Of a stretch of DNA of 64,000 nt, positions 1 through 8,612 are shown piece after piece. The translations under genes were made by a program, and so were the position numbers. Below the pieces are notes generated by a model. The model was not told the origin of the DNA. It worked only from the letters and a program-made list of their open reading frames with translations, and did no database searches. Origin of the DNA: Myxococcales bacterium (GTDB taxonomy: Bacteria > Myxococcota_A > Polyangia > Polyangiales > JADJMO01); assembly GCA_016709545.1 (NCBI GenBank), contig JADJMO010000019.1, positions 62,001 through 126,000 of the forward strand, in the 5' to 3' direction. Within the stretch, counting starts at the first letter, position 1; each line of letters opens with the position of its first letter.

Positions 1-323
1 GGAACGTCGACCGGCGGCTCGGTCGGGAGACCGCGCGGATCCGGGCAATTCGGACAGGGCGGCGGCAACGGCCCTGGGTGCTTGGCCGGGTCGGCCGGGA
101 CCACGACCGCCGGATGCTGCGGGACGGTCGTCGGACCGGCGTCAGGCGCCACGACGAAGAACGCCGGCGGCGCGGGCTTGGCGACGGTCACCGCGATGGG
201 TGCCGGCTCCGGTACGGTGTCTGCGTTCGGTGCGTCGACCGTCTCGGCCGCTCCGCAGAACGTCAGCGCGGGGATGGTGAGCAAGAGGACGAGCGCCTCT
301 CGCACCCTCGGCGTGTGTGCCAT
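1..323 (-). CDS. Secreted or lipoprotein-like Pro-rich protein, C-terminus cut off by window edge
   Basis: I do not recognise this family. The reading frame opens with ATG at 323, preceded by a clear AGGAGG ribosome binding site seven bases upstream, and runs open to the window edge (about 107 residues visible). The N-terminus is a short basic stretch followed by a hydrophobic segment (ALVLLLTIPALTFC), which looks like a signal peptide. The Cys at about residue 23 could be a lipidation site, but the preceding Phe is atypical for a lipobox. The rest is rich in Pro, Ala, Val and Thr, including a PPPCPNCPDP segment with two Cys, and suggests an extended periplasmic or surface region. It diverges from kamD across about 200 bases. 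Confidence 0.7.
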   Translation of the reverse strand, partial: MAHTPRVREALVLLLTIPALTFCGAAETVDAPNADTVPEPAPIAVTVAKPAPPAFFVVAPDAGPTTVPQHPAVVVPADPAKHPGPLPPPCPNCPDPRGLPTEPPVDV

Positions 324-524
324 GGGACCCTCCTTTCGAAGGACGATCGAAGGAACGAGCAGTTCATGTGCCAGTCGACATCGCCTGGTTCCGGCGCATC
401 GACACTCACGTGACGCTGCACGAGGTGCGCGTTCACGCGCGGAACCACGTCTCGTCGACGTCCTTCCTCGGGCGACCCACCCAATAACCTTTGCGGCCGC
501 GCGGCGACACGTTACTCGCGCTCC
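324..524. promoter_or_regulatory. Divergent intergenic region between the secreted protein and kamD
   Basis: This 201-base gap separates two divergent genes, so it must contain both promoters. Apart from the AGGAGG site serving the minus-strand gene I see no convincing -35/-10 pair and no obvious Shine-Dalgarno in front of the kamD ATG. No riboswitch-like structure (for example a B12 box) is evident by eye. Confidence 0.35.
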
Positions 525-2117
525 ATGGCCAGGGTCCCGATGGACGAGGCGAAGGTGGCCCAGTGTCGGGCCCTCGCGCAGCAGATCGCCGACGACGTGC
601 AGGGGTACGTCGACCGCCACACCACGGTCGGCGTGGAGCGCGTCACCCTGCGCGCCCTCGGCGTCACCGGGGTCGACGACCAGGGCGTCCCGCTGGTCAA
701 CCTCTTCGTCGACAAGCTGCAGGCGGCCGGCGCGCTCGGCCTCGGCGCGTGCGCCGTCCTCGGGCTCTCGGTGGCGCGCCACGGGGGCGACCTGCAGGAC
801 GCCGCCGAGCGCATCGCGTTCGGGCCCGAGCTCGAGCACCTGCTCCCGAAGGGGCACGGGCCGAAGTCGCCGTGCCCGCCGCTCTCCGCCGCCGATCGCG
901 CCGCGGCCCTGGCCGTCCTCGGGGAGCCGGTCGCCGCCGCGCTCGCCCGCATCGACCAGGCCCGGCACAAGAAGGAGACCCTGCGCGCGGCCTACCCGGC
1001 GACCGCGCAGCCGGGCACGCCCCTCAAGTACGTGATCGTCGCGACCGGCAACATCTACGACGACGCGGTGCAGGCCAAGGGCGCCGCCCACGCCGGCGCC
1101 GACATCGTCGCGGTCATCCGCGCGACCGCGCAGTCGCTCCTCGACTACGTCCCCGAGGGCGCCACGACCGAGGGCTTCGGCGGCACGTTCGCGACGCAGG
1201 AGAACTTCGCCATCATCCGGCGCGCCCTCGACGAGGCGACCGTGCGCCAGGACCGCTACGTCCGGCAGACGAACTATTCGAGTGGCCTCTGCATGGCCGA
1301 GATCGCCTGGATGGCGGCGGTCGAGCGGCTCGACATGCTGCTCAACGACGCGATGTACGGGATCCTGTTCCGCGACATCAACATGTGCCGCACGTTCGTG
1401 GACCAGTACGTCTCGCGCCGGATCATCGGCCGCGCCGGGATCGTCATCAACACCGGCGAGGACAACTACCTCACCACCGCCGACGCGGTCGAGCGCGCGC
1501 ACACCGTGCTCGCCTCCCAGTTCGTCAACGAGGCGTTCGCCCACCGTGCGGGGCTCCCCGACGAGCTCCTCGGCCTGGGGCACGCCTACGAGATCGACCC
1601 GAGCCGCCCCGATGCGTTCCTGTACGAGGTCGCGCAGGCGCAGCTCGTCCGCCAGGTGTTCCCGCGCCACCCGATCAAGTGGATGCCGCCGACCAAGTTC
1701 AAGACCGGCGACATCCTCCAGGCCCACGTGCACGACGCCATGTTCAACCTGGCCGGGGTGATGACCCACCAGAGCATCGAGCTCCTCGGCATGTTCTCCG
1801 AGGCGATCCACAACCCGCTGCTCATGGACCGCTACCTCTCGCTCAAGGCCACGCGGTACGTGTTCGGCACCGCCAAGAGCCTCGGCGACGAGATCGAGTG
1901 GAAGGTGGGTGGCATCGTGGAGCAGCGCGCCATCCAGGTGCTCGACGAGACGCTCGAGATGCTCACCGACGTGGCGAACAAGGGCATCTGGACGGCCATC
2001 TCGGAGGGCGCCTTCGCCGACGTCAAGCGCACCCGCGAGGGAGGCAAGGGCTTCGCCGGGATCGCCGAGAAGGCCGAGGGCTACGCGAACCCGTTCCTCG
2101 ACGCGCTCGAGCGGTGA
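525..2117 (+). CDS. kamD: Lysine 5,6-aminomutase, alpha (TIM-barrel) subunit
   Basis: KamD is the large subunit of the adenosylcobalamin- and PLP-dependent D-lysine/L-beta-lysine 5,6-aminomutase, which moves the terminal amino group of lysine during fermentative lysine breakdown. The 530-residue protein matches the family over its whole length. Conserved blocks include YVIVATGNIYDDAVQAK, the RATAQSLLDYVPEGATTEGF region, LNDAMYGILFRDINM, VINTGEDNYLTTADA and the C-terminal KRTREGGKG. The start is either this ATG or the one five codons later (540); neither has a strong ribosome site. The gene overlaps recJ by a GTGA junction. The beta subunit KamE, which carries the B12-binding domain and the PLP lysine, is usually adjacent but is absent on both sides here. 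Confidence 0.92.
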   Translation: MARVPMDEAKVAQCRALAQQIADDVQGYVDRHTTVGVERVTLRALGVTGVDDQGVPLVNLFVDKLQAAGALGLGACAVLGLSVARHGGDLQDAAERIAFGPELEHLLPKGHGPKSPCPPLSAADRAAALAVLGEPVAAALARIDQARHKKETLRAAYPATAQPGTPLKYVIVATGNIYDDAVQAKGAAHAGADIVAVIRATAQSLLDYVPEGATTEGFGGTFATQENFAIIRRALDEATVRQDRYVRQTNYSSGLCMAEIAWMAAVERLDMLLNDAMYGILFRDINMCRTFVDQYVSRRIIGRAGIVINTGEDNYLTTADAVERAHTVLASQFVNEAFAHRAGLPDELLGLGHAYEIDPSRPDAFLYEVAQAQLVRQVFPRHPIKWMPPTKFKTGDILQAHVHDAMFNLAGVMTHQSIELLGMFSEAIHNPLLMDRYLSLKATRYVFGTAKSLGDEIEWKVGGIVEQRAIQVLDETLEMLTDVANKGIWTAISEGAFADVKRTREGGKGFAGIAEKAEGYANPFLDALER

Positions 2118-3757
2118 GCACGCTCGCCCCGCTGGGGCTCACCCGCACGGCGACCGCGGTCCTCGAGGCGCGAGGGCACACGGACCCCATCGCCACCCGC
2201 GCGTTCCTCGACCCGAAGCTCGCCGATCTCACGCCGCCGCACGCGATGGTCGACCGCGAGGCGGCCGTCGACCGGTTGGCGCACGCCGTCCGCAAGGGCG
2301 AGCGCGTGGTGGTGTTCGGCGACTACGACGTCGACGGCATCACGGCGACGGCGGTGCTCGCGAGCGCGCTCGCGGCCCTCGGCGCCCCGCCCCTCACCGT
2401 GCTCGCCTCGCGCTACGACGGCGGCTACGGGTTCTCGGCGCGCGCGCTCGAGCGCGTGAAGGCGCGCGGACCCGCCCTGCTCGTCACCTGCGACTGCGGT
2501 TCGAGCGACGCGCCCCGCCTCGCCGCCCTGCGCGAGGCCTCGATCGACGCGATCGTGATCGACCACCACCTCGTCCCGGAGGGCGGGTTGCCGGTGCGCG
2601 CGTTCCTCAACCCGCACCGCCCCGAGTGTGGCTTCCCGTTCAAGCACCTCGCCTCGGTGGGCCTCGCGCTCAGCGTCGCGGCGGGCCTGCGCGCCGCGCT
2701 CGGCGCCGCGCTCGATCTGCGCCCGCTGCTCGACCTCGTGGCGCTCGGCACCGTCGCCGACGTGGCGCCGCTCGAGGGGGACAACCGCGCGCTCGTCCGC
2801 GCGGGGCTACGCCGCATCGAGACCGCGCCGCGCCCGGGCGTCGAGGCGCTCGTGGAGGCGGCCGGCCTGCGCGCCGGTGCGTCGGTCGGTGGCGAGGACG
2901 TGGCCTTCAAGCTCGCGCCACGCATCAACGCCCCGGGTCGCCTCGGCGCCCCCGATCTCTCGTTGCAGCTGCTGCTCTCGACCGACGTGAGCGCGGCGCG
3001 GGGCCTGGCCGCGCAGGTCGAGGAGGTCACCAAGCTCCGTCGCACGGTCGAGCGCGACGTCCTCGATCAGGCCCTCGCCGAGGTGGAGCGGACCGGACAG
3101 GGCGAATCGCCCGCGATCGTCGTCGGCGGCGAGGGCTGGAACGTCGGCGTGGTCGGCATCGTCGCGGCGCGCCTCGTCGATCGCTACCAGGTGCCCGCGA
3201 TCGTGATCGCCTTCGAGGGCGAGGAGGGCCGAGGCTCCGCGCGCGGGCCCAAGGGCGCACGGCTCTACGACGGGCTGGTCGCCAGCAAGGAGACGATGCT
3301 CGGGTTCGGGGGCCACCAGGCCGCCGCGGGCGTGCACCTGCGTCGCGATCGCCTCGACGCCCTGCGGGAGGCGTTCGCCGCGGCGCACGCCCACCTGCCG
3401 CGCGCGGTCCGGGGCGCGGCGCCACGGGTCGACGCCGATCTCGATCCGAGCGACGACCTGTCGCGCGTGGTGCGTGACCTGTCGTTGTTCGAGCCGACCG
3501 GCGAAGGGCAGCCCTATGTCCGGCTGCGCGTCGCCGATGCGCGGGTGGTCTCTGCCCGGATCATGAAGGCCGAGCACCTGCGGCTCGTCGTCGATCACGG
3601 CGGGCGCCTCGTCGACGCCTTCGGCTATGGCCTCGCGCACCTCGGGATCGGGGTCGGCGACCACGTCGACCTCATCGGTAGCCTCCGTCGCGACGCCTAT
3701 CGAGGTGGCTCTGCCGTAGAGCTGAGGGTGCTCCACGCGGCCCGGCGAGGCGCCTGA
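2114..3757 (+). CDS. recJ: Single-stranded-DNA-specific 5'-3' exonuclease RecJ
   Basis: RecJ degrades ssDNA 5' to 3' in recombinational and mismatch repair in the cytoplasm. The 547-residue protein has the DHH phosphoesterase core: motif I DYDVDG (about residues 70-75), a CDCGSSD motif near 127, and the DHH motif at about 150-152. These are followed by the DHHA1 domain with GFGGHQAAAG (about 396-405) and a C-terminal OB-like region. The start is a GTG overlapping the kamD stop (GTGA), so translation is coupled to kamD. The length fits bacterial RecJ (about 550-580 residues). There is no obvious functional link between lysine fermentation and RecJ, so the coupling may only reflect genome compaction. 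Confidence 0.93.
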   Translation: MSTLAPLGLTRTATAVLEARGHTDPIATRAFLDPKLADLTPPHAMVDREAAVDRLAHAVRKGERVVVFGDYDVDGITATAVLASALAALGAPPLTVLASRYDGGYGFSARALERVKARGPALLVTCDCGSSDAPRLAALREASIDAIVIDHHLVPEGGLPVRAFLNPHRPECGFPFKHLASVGLALSVAAGLRAALGAALDLRPLLDLVALGTVADVAPLEGDNRALVRAGLRRIETAPRPGVEALVEAAGLRAGASVGGEDVAFKLAPRINAPGRLGAPDLSLQLLLSTDVSAARGLAAQVEEVTKLRRTVERDVLDQALAEVERTGQGESPAIVVGGEGWNVGVVGIVAARLVDRYQVPAIVIAFEGEEGRGSARGPKGARLYDGLVASKETMLGFGGHQAAAGVHLRRDRLDALREAFAAAHAHLPRAVRGAAPRVDADLDPSDDLSRVVRDLSLFEPTGEGQPYVRLRVADARVVSARIMKAEHLRLVVDHGGRLVDAFGYGLAHLGIGVGDHVDLIGSLRRDAYRGGSAVELRVLHAARRGA

Positions 3758-3817
3758 AAATCATTTTCGTGACGTATGAGTCCTCTTCGGTGGGTGTGGC
3801 ATCGGACCCATATCCCC

Positions 3818-4066
3818 ATGAAATCCAACCGAACCGAAGAAGCCAGCGGGAGCGAAATCACCACCGAGACCCCGGTCGTTCGCAAGAAGCAACGCCGTGG
3901 CTTCGCCGCGATGAGCCCCGAGAAACAGAAGGAGATTGCGAGCCTCGGTGGCAAGGCTGCCCACGCCAAGGGCACCGCCCACGAGTTCTCGCCCGAAGAG
4001 GCTCGCACGGCGGGCCGCAAGGGTGGGCTGGCCGCGCAGCGCGCGCGGACCCCGAAGGACGACTGA
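3818..4066 (+). CDS. Small KGG-motif (con-10-like) stress protein
   Basis: This 82-residue hydrophilic protein carries two KGG-type repeats: RGFAAMSPEKQKEIASLGGK and, about 25 residues later, EFSPEEARTAGRKGG. This is the general stress KGG repeat (con-10 family), in which F.xM.P..QREIASKGG-like units recur. Members are small, charged, probably disordered cytoplasmic proteins induced by stress, with no known enzymatic role. I chose the ATG at 3818; an in-frame ATG at 3776 would add 14 residues that do not resemble the family. It follows recJ at a short distance but probably has its own promoter. Confidence 0.82.
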   Translation: MKSNRTEEASGSEITTETPVVRKKQRRGFAAMSPEKQKEIASLGGKAAHAKGTAHEFSPEEARTAGRKGGLAAQRARTPKDD

Positions 4067-4191
4067 CCCCGGCGGACTGTAGTGACCTCATCCGTTGCAG
4101 GGGATGCACGGCTGAGCGACCTTGTAGGTCCGAGTACGCGGGCAGTGGACGCGTCGAGAGAGGGACACCGTCACGGCCTCGAGAGGCCGCA

Positions 4192-4791
4192 TCACGGACA
4201 GTGCGCGACCGGATCGTCGTCGTCACACGGGCGCTTGTCGACGCAGGCGCTCATGGCAGCGACGCGTGCGGGGCGCACCGCCGAGAGCAGCCGCGCGGAC
4301 GCCTTCCGCGAGGCCACCACCTCGTCGACGCAGGTGTCCGTCGCCGCTGCGCTCCCTCCGTGGCAGCGCGCCTCCCGTGAGCAGAGAGCCGTGGCCAGGG
4401 TGCGCAGTGGACCATCCCCGACCGTGCCGTGCACGACGTCCACGGCCGCCGCGAAGCACAGCGTCACCCGCTGCCGCTTGGTCGGACCGTCCATGCTCGC
4501 GCACATCGCGAGCTCGGTCTCCACACACGACACGTAGCCTCCGTGCACCTCGGGCCGCAGGCCCTCGCGCTCCTTGCCGCACGAGACGACGCAGTCGGCC
4601 GGCGGGGTGCCGCAGCGTTCGAGCGCCGAGCACAGGCGCGGACAGGCGTCGGTGTCGGTCGGAGGCGACAGTGGCTTGGTGCCGACCGCCGACCCTGCGC
4701 ACGACGCGAGGAGCCCGACGACCCAGCACAGCCTTTGGAGCGCGTGGCTCAGGGCGCCTCCGCGGCCTTGGCCATGAGGTCGTCGATGCAT
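4192..4791 (-). CDS. Cys-rich putative lipoprotein
   Basis: I cannot assign a function. The 199-residue product has an N-terminal hydrophobic segment ending WVVGLLASC, a good lipobox, with Cys at about residue 31, so it is probably outer-membrane anchored. The mature part contains about a dozen Cys in spaced pairs (for example PRLCSALERCG, DCVVSCGKE, CVDKRPC), suggesting several disulfides. This pattern closely resembles the neighbouring protein at 4749-5441, and the two look like diverged paralogues. The ATG used overlaps the upstream stop by about 43 bases and gives a long basic n-region. A later non-ATG start cannot be excluded. Confidence 0.72.
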   Translation of the reverse strand: MHRRPHGQGRGGALSHALQRLCWVVGLLASCAGSAVGTKPLSPPTDTDACPRLCSALERCGTPPADCVVSCGKEREGLRPEVHGGYVSCVETELAMCASMDGPTKRQRVTLCFAAAVDVVHGTVGDGPLRTLATALCSREARCHGGSAAATDTCVDEVVASRKASARLLSAVRPARVAAMSACVDKRPCDDDDPVAHCP

Positions 4792-5441
4792 CGCTGCATG
4801 TCGGCGTCGGCCGTGGGCTTGCGCAGGTCACAGGCGACGGCGCCGAGGCAGCGCACCACCTCGTCCACCTTGCCCGTACGCAGCGAGCCGTAGAGATACC
4901 CCGACTCCTCCGTGTCGCGGATCTTCCCCTTGGCCTCGCCGAGGCACTTGCCCGCGCTGAACGGCCCGACGACGCCGCAAGCCTGCGTACGATCGCAGTA
5001 GGCCTTGGCGAACAGCTCGACGTTCTCGGCGTCCTTGGTGGCCTTCTCGGCCGTGGCGTCGAGCACGCACTTGCCGATCAGCGGCTTGCGCGCGGCCGGG
5101 TCCTTGTCGTCGCAGACCGGGGGCGCGCTCTTCTCGACGCAGGCGACCATGGTGGCGAGGACGTCGTCGAGCAGCACGCGGGCCATGGGCAGGCACCGCT
5201 GCTTGCACACCGCGAGGTCTCCCCCGCACTTGGTCTCGACGGCGCATGCGCGCGCACACGTGGAGACCTCGACCGGGACCGCGGGCTTCGTCGAGGCGCT
5301 CGCGCTCGGGGCGGGGGCGACCGCTGGCTTGCCGTCGGCGCTCGGGTGACACCCACCCACCACCAGTGACGAGAAGGCAGTGACCAGCAGGGGACCCCCC
5401 AAGAGACCGACGAGAGCCGTCACGAGAGACGAGTGGCGCAC
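4749..5441 (-). CDS. Cys-rich lipoprotein with Pro/Ala/Ser linker
   Basis: This is a protein of unknown function of about 230 residues. A hydrophobic signal segment ends in LVVGGC, a lipobox, followed by a low-complexity Ala/Pro/Ser linker (about 25 residues) and a Cys-rich domain with spaced pairs such as CARACAVETKCGG, CKQRC and CDRTQACG. I chose the GTG at 5441 rather than the upstream ATG at 5504. The longer form would overlap the divergent PLP enzyme and leave no promoter space, while the shorter form has a normal signal-peptide length. It forms a likely two-gene operon with its Cys-rich paralogue downstream (overlapping reading frames). Confidence 0.75.
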   Translation of the reverse strand: MRHSSLVTALVGLLGGPLLVTAFSSLVVGGCHPSADGKPAVAPAPSASASTKPAVPVEVSTCARACAVETKCGGDLAVCKQRCLPMARVLLDDVLATMVACVEKSAPPVCDDKDPAARKPLIGKCVLDATAEKATKDAENVELFAKAYCDRTQACGVVGPFSAGKCLGEAKGKIRDTEESGYLYGSLRTGKVDEVVRCLGAVACDLRKPTADADMQRCIDDLMAKAAEAP

Positions 5442-5502
5442 GGTCGGACGGTAGACGGGCCCCGTCGCACCGTCGATGGGGATCCGATAACGTGCGCACC
5501 CC

Positions 5503-6771
5503 ATGAGCAGCTTCCTCCCGCCGCCGAAGCCGCGCCCACGCGAGGCCGCGGTCCACGCCGCCGGCCCTTCGACCCGCTCGGTGCACGCCGGCGTGGGCCG
5601 CCCCGAACGCTTCGACGCGGTGCCGACGCCGATCGTGACGACGTCGACCTACACGTTCGCCGACTCTTCGGAGCTCGCCGCCCACATGACCGGCGAGCAC
5701 GCGGACCCGCACCGCGAAGAATATGGACGTTATGGAAACCCGACGGTGCGCGCGCTCGAACAGCGCCTGGCCGCCCTCGAGGATCCGACCGGCAAGGCGG
5801 AGTGCGCGGCGTTCGGCAGCGGCATGGCGGCGCTCACCACCACGCTGCTCGCGCTCCTGAAGCAGGGCGCGCACGTCATCCTGTTCCGCGACGGCTACCG
5901 GCGCACGCGTCAGTTCGTGGTGAAGACCCTGGCCGCGTACGGCGTCGAGCACACCATCGTCGAGCCCGGCGATCTCGCGGCCGTCGAGGCCGCGATCCGG
6001 CCCGAGACGCGGCTGGTCGTCGGCGAGTCGCCGACCAACCCCTACCTGCACTGCACCGACCTCGCGGCGCTCGCGGCGCTGGCCAAGGCGCGGCGGATCA
6101 AGACCGTCGTCGACAGCACGTTCGCGACGCCGATCGACCTGCAGCCGCTCGGCCTCGGGATCGACCTCGTCGTGCACAGCGCCACCAAGTACCTCGCCGG
6201 ACACCACGACGTGCTCGCCGGCGCGGTGGTGGGCTCGCGCGCGCTCGTGGGGTTGATCCGCGATCTGCGCGGCGTGCTGGGCGGGGTGCTCGATCCCCAC
6301 GGAGCGTTCCTCGTCGCGCGCGGCCTCAAGACCCTCGCGGTTCGCGTGGAGCGCCACGACCGCACGGCGATGGCGGTCGCCGAGATGCTGGCGACGCACC
6401 CCCGCGTCGCCGAGGTGTTCTACCCCGGTCTCGTCAGCCACCCCACGTACGCCATCGCCCAGGCGCAGATGAACGGCTTCGGCGGTGTCGTGAGCTTCCG
6501 GGTGAAGACCGACCCGCACGGACAGGGGCACGACAGCCCGCTCGCGGTCACGAGCCGCGTGGTCGATGGGTTCCAGCTCGCGCGCATCGCGCCGAGCCTC
6601 GGCGGGGTCGACACGCTCGTCGAGCAGCCCGCGATCATGAGCTACTACGAGATGACCCCGGAACAGCGGGCCGCGGCGGGGATCTCGGACGATCTCATCC
6701 GCCTCGCGGTCGGGATCGAGGACGAAGCCGACGTGCTGGCCGACGTGCAGCGCGCCCTGGAGGCACAGTGA
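5503..6771 (+). CDS. Trans-sulfuration PLP enzyme (cystathionine gamma-synthase/lyase family)
   Basis: This is a 422-residue member of the Cys/Met metabolism PLP-dependent family, which makes or cleaves cystathionine and related sulfur amino acids in the cytoplasm. Visible family marks are STYTFADSSE, the YGRYGNPTVRALE motif that contacts the cofactor of the partner subunit, FGSGMAALTT, and the PLP-binding SATKYLAGHHD with Lys at about residue 229. The length is slightly above the usual 380-400 because of an N-terminal Pro-rich extension. The next gene starts inside its stop codon (GTGA), so the two family members are co-translated. I cannot separate synthase from lyase activity by eye. Confidence 0.88.
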   Translation: MSSFLPPPKPRPREAAVHAAGPSTRSVHAGVGRPERFDAVPTPIVTTSTYTFADSSELAAHMTGEHADPHREEYGRYGNPTVRALEQRLAALEDPTGKAECAAFGSGMAALTTTLLALLKQGAHVILFRDGYRRTRQFVVKTLAAYGVEHTIVEPGDLAAVEAAIRPETRLVVGESPTNPYLHCTDLAALAALAKARRIKTVVDSTFATPIDLQPLGLGIDLVVHSATKYLAGHHDVLAGAVVGSRALVGLIRDLRGVLGGVLDPHGAFLVARGLKTLAVRVERHDRTAMAVAEMLATHPRVAEVFYPGLVSHPTYAIAQAQMNGFGGVVSFRVKTDPHGQGHDSPLAVTSRVVDGFQLARIAPSLGGVDTLVEQPAIMSYYEMTPEQRAAAGISDDLIRLAVGIEDEADVLADVQRALEAQ

Positions 6772-7940
6772 GCGACCGACCGACGAGCACCGATTGCGTC
6801 CACGCGGGCGACCGCACCGACCCGGCTACGGGCGCGGTCGAGGCGCCCATCCACCTGGCGAGCGCGTTCGCGTTCGACGACGCCGCGCAGTCCGCGGGGG
6901 CGTTCGCCGGCGAGAACGACCACCTGATCTACGGCCGCTGGAAGAACCCCACCGTCGCCGCGCTCGAGGCCAAGGTCGCGGCCCTCGAGGCCGGTGAGGA
7001 CGCTTGCGCGACCGCGAGCGGGATGGCGGCCATCTCGGCGGCGATCGTCACCCTCTGCGAGGCGGGAGACCACGTCGTCGCGCCGCGCTCGATGTACGGC
7101 GAGGCCGCGCGGCTCCTGCGCGAGCGGCTGCCGCGGCTCGGGATCACCACCACGTTCGTCGACCAGACGGACCCGGCCGCGTGGCAGGCCGCGATCCAGA
7201 CCAACACGCGCCTCGTCTACGTCGAGACGCCGGCCAACCCGACCCTGCAGCTCACCGACCTCGCGGCCGTGGCGGGGCTCGCGCGCGAGCGGGGCCTCTA
7301 CTCGCTCTGCGACAACACGTTCGCGACGCCGTTCGCGCAGCGGCCGCTGGCGCACGGGTTCGACCTCGTCGTGCACTCGATGACCAAGCAGATCGGCGGA
7401 CACGGCGACGCGATCGGCGGCATGGTCGTCGGCCGGGCCGACCTCGTGCGCGAGGTGAAGGAGGTCGCGGTCAAGTCGTTCGGCGGGATCCTCTCGCCCC
7501 TCTCGGCCATGCTGATCGCGCGCGGGGCGCGGACGTTCGTGCTGCGCGCGCGGCAGTCCAACGCCACGGCGCTCACCCTCGCCCGCGCGCTCGAGCGCCA
7601 CCCCGCGGTCGCCCGCGTCCACTACCCGGGGCTCGCCTCGCACCCCCAGCACGCGCTCGCGGTGCGGCAGATGGGCGCGTTCGGCGCGATCGTCGCGTTC
7701 GAGCTGCACGGAGACCTCGAGGCGGGGCGCGCGGTGCTCGAGCGCTGCCGGCTGCTCACCCACGCGGTGAGCCTCGGCGACGTGCGCTCGCTCGTCACCC
7801 ACCCAGCCTCGACGACGCACTTCTCGATGCCCGCCGAGGCCCGCCGGGCCGCCGGGGTGTCGGACGGCCTCCTGCGGATCAGCTGCGGGATCGAGGAGAC
7901 CGAGGACGTGGTCGCCGATCTGATGCAGGCGCTCGGCTAG
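6768..7940 (+). CDS. Second trans-sulfuration PLP enzyme (O-acetylhomoserine sulfhydrylase / methionine gamma-lyase type)
   Basis: This is a 390-residue PLP enzyme of the Cys/Met metabolism family, coupled to its paralogue upstream by a GTGA overlap. Conserved blocks are PIHLASAFAFDDA, IYGRWKNPTVAALE, ASGMAAISAA, YVETPANPTLQLTD and the PLP site SMTKQIGGHGD (Lys at about 207). In the cofactor-contact motif the usual Tyr is Trp (YGRW instead of YGRY). The SPLSAMLIARG.RTFVLR and LGDVRSLVTHPASTTH blocks resemble O-acetylhomoserine sulfhydrylases and methionine gamma-lyases. The pair probably acts in methionine/cysteine interconversion. Its TAG stop lies in a CTAG shared with the convergent gene downstream. 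Confidence 0.88.
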   Translation: MSDRPTSTDCVHAGDRTDPATGAVEAPIHLASAFAFDDAAQSAGAFAGENDHLIYGRWKNPTVAALEAKVAALEAGEDACATASGMAAISAAIVTLCEAGDHVVAPRSMYGEAARLLRERLPRLGITTTFVDQTDPAAWQAAIQTNTRLVYVETPANPTLQLTDLAAVAGLARERGLYSLCDNTFATPFAQRPLAHGFDLVVHSMTKQIGGHGDAIGGMVVGRADLVREVKEVAVKSFGGILSPLSAMLIARGARTFVLRARQSNATALTLARALERHPAVARVHYPGLASHPQHALAVRQMGAFGAIVAFELHGDLEAGRAVLERCRLLTHAVSLGDVRSLVTHPASTTHFSMPAEARRAAGVSDGLLRISCGIEETEDVVADLMQALG

Positions 7941-8557
7941 GTCCCGGTCGCGCACCACTGCTGGAGGCGCAGGATGCCGGCGGGGTCGAGCCAGAGGACC
8001 ATGCTCTCGCCGGTCTGCAGCTTGAGCACGGCGAGGTCCCACTTCACCATCTGGCCCATCGCGTTGTAGGTGCTCTCGGCGGCCTTGCGCGCCTTCGCGA
8101 GGTTCGGGTCGGCGCCGAAGGCCTGGTCGGCGAGCACGAGGGCGGGCCGGTTCTGCGCGGTGAACGACTCGATCGGGCGGTAGCCGGTGTCGCCCGTGCT
8201 GACGTCGTACTTGAGGTCCGAGTCGGGCATGGGCTCGCCGGCGACGACGAGCCGGTTCAACGAGGTGATGGTGAGCTCGACGCCACGACCACGATAGGTG
8301 GTGCTGGTGAGCGCGTCGCCGACCTGCTGCCAGCCGCTGCGCCCGGTGCCGGTGAGCGGGCCGATGTAGAACTGCCCGCGGAACACCTTGGTGAGATCGG
8401 CGGACTCGGTCGGGCCGACGCCGAACTTGAGCTGCGTCGCGCGCTGGGCCATCGCCGCATAGCCACCCGCGTTCTTCACCTTGCGGAAGTACCAGAAGTA
8501 ATAGACGCCGATCACGAGGGGGACGAACAAGAACGTCAGGTACTGGACGGGCTCCAT
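7937..8557 (-). CDS. Membrane-anchored protein of unknown function
   Basis: This 206-residue protein has one N-terminal transmembrane segment (YLTFLFVPLVIGVYYFWYF, about residues 5-23) followed by a basic FRKVKN stop-transfer stretch, so the rest is probably cytoplasmic. The soluble part has alternating short strands and Gly-rich turns, and I recognise no catalytic motif. The start is the ATG at 8557; upstream in-frame codons would cross the 37-base repeat and lack signal character. The gene converges on the sulfhydrylase gene and shares a CTAG stop with it. It follows yegD on the same strand by 55 bases. Confidence 0.75.
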   Translation of the reverse strand: MEPVQYLTFLFVPLVIGVYYFWYFRKVKNAGGYAAMAQRATQLKFGVGPTESADLTKVFRGQFYIGPLTGTGRSGWQQVGDALTSTTYRGRGVELTITSLNRLVVAGEPMPDSDLKYDVSTGDTGYRPIESFTAQNRPALVLADQAFGADPNLAKARKAAESTYNAMGQMVKWDLAVLKLQTGESMVLWLDPAGILRLQQWCATGT

Positions 8558-8612
8558 GGCGCGCATCATCGCCCAGGATGCGCTCGCGAGCGATGGCCGC
8601 TTTGTGCCACCC

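Noticed and set aside
78..1035. Plus-strand frames over the first kilobase
   Set aside because: They are antisense to the secreted protein or out of frame with kamD and have no family character.
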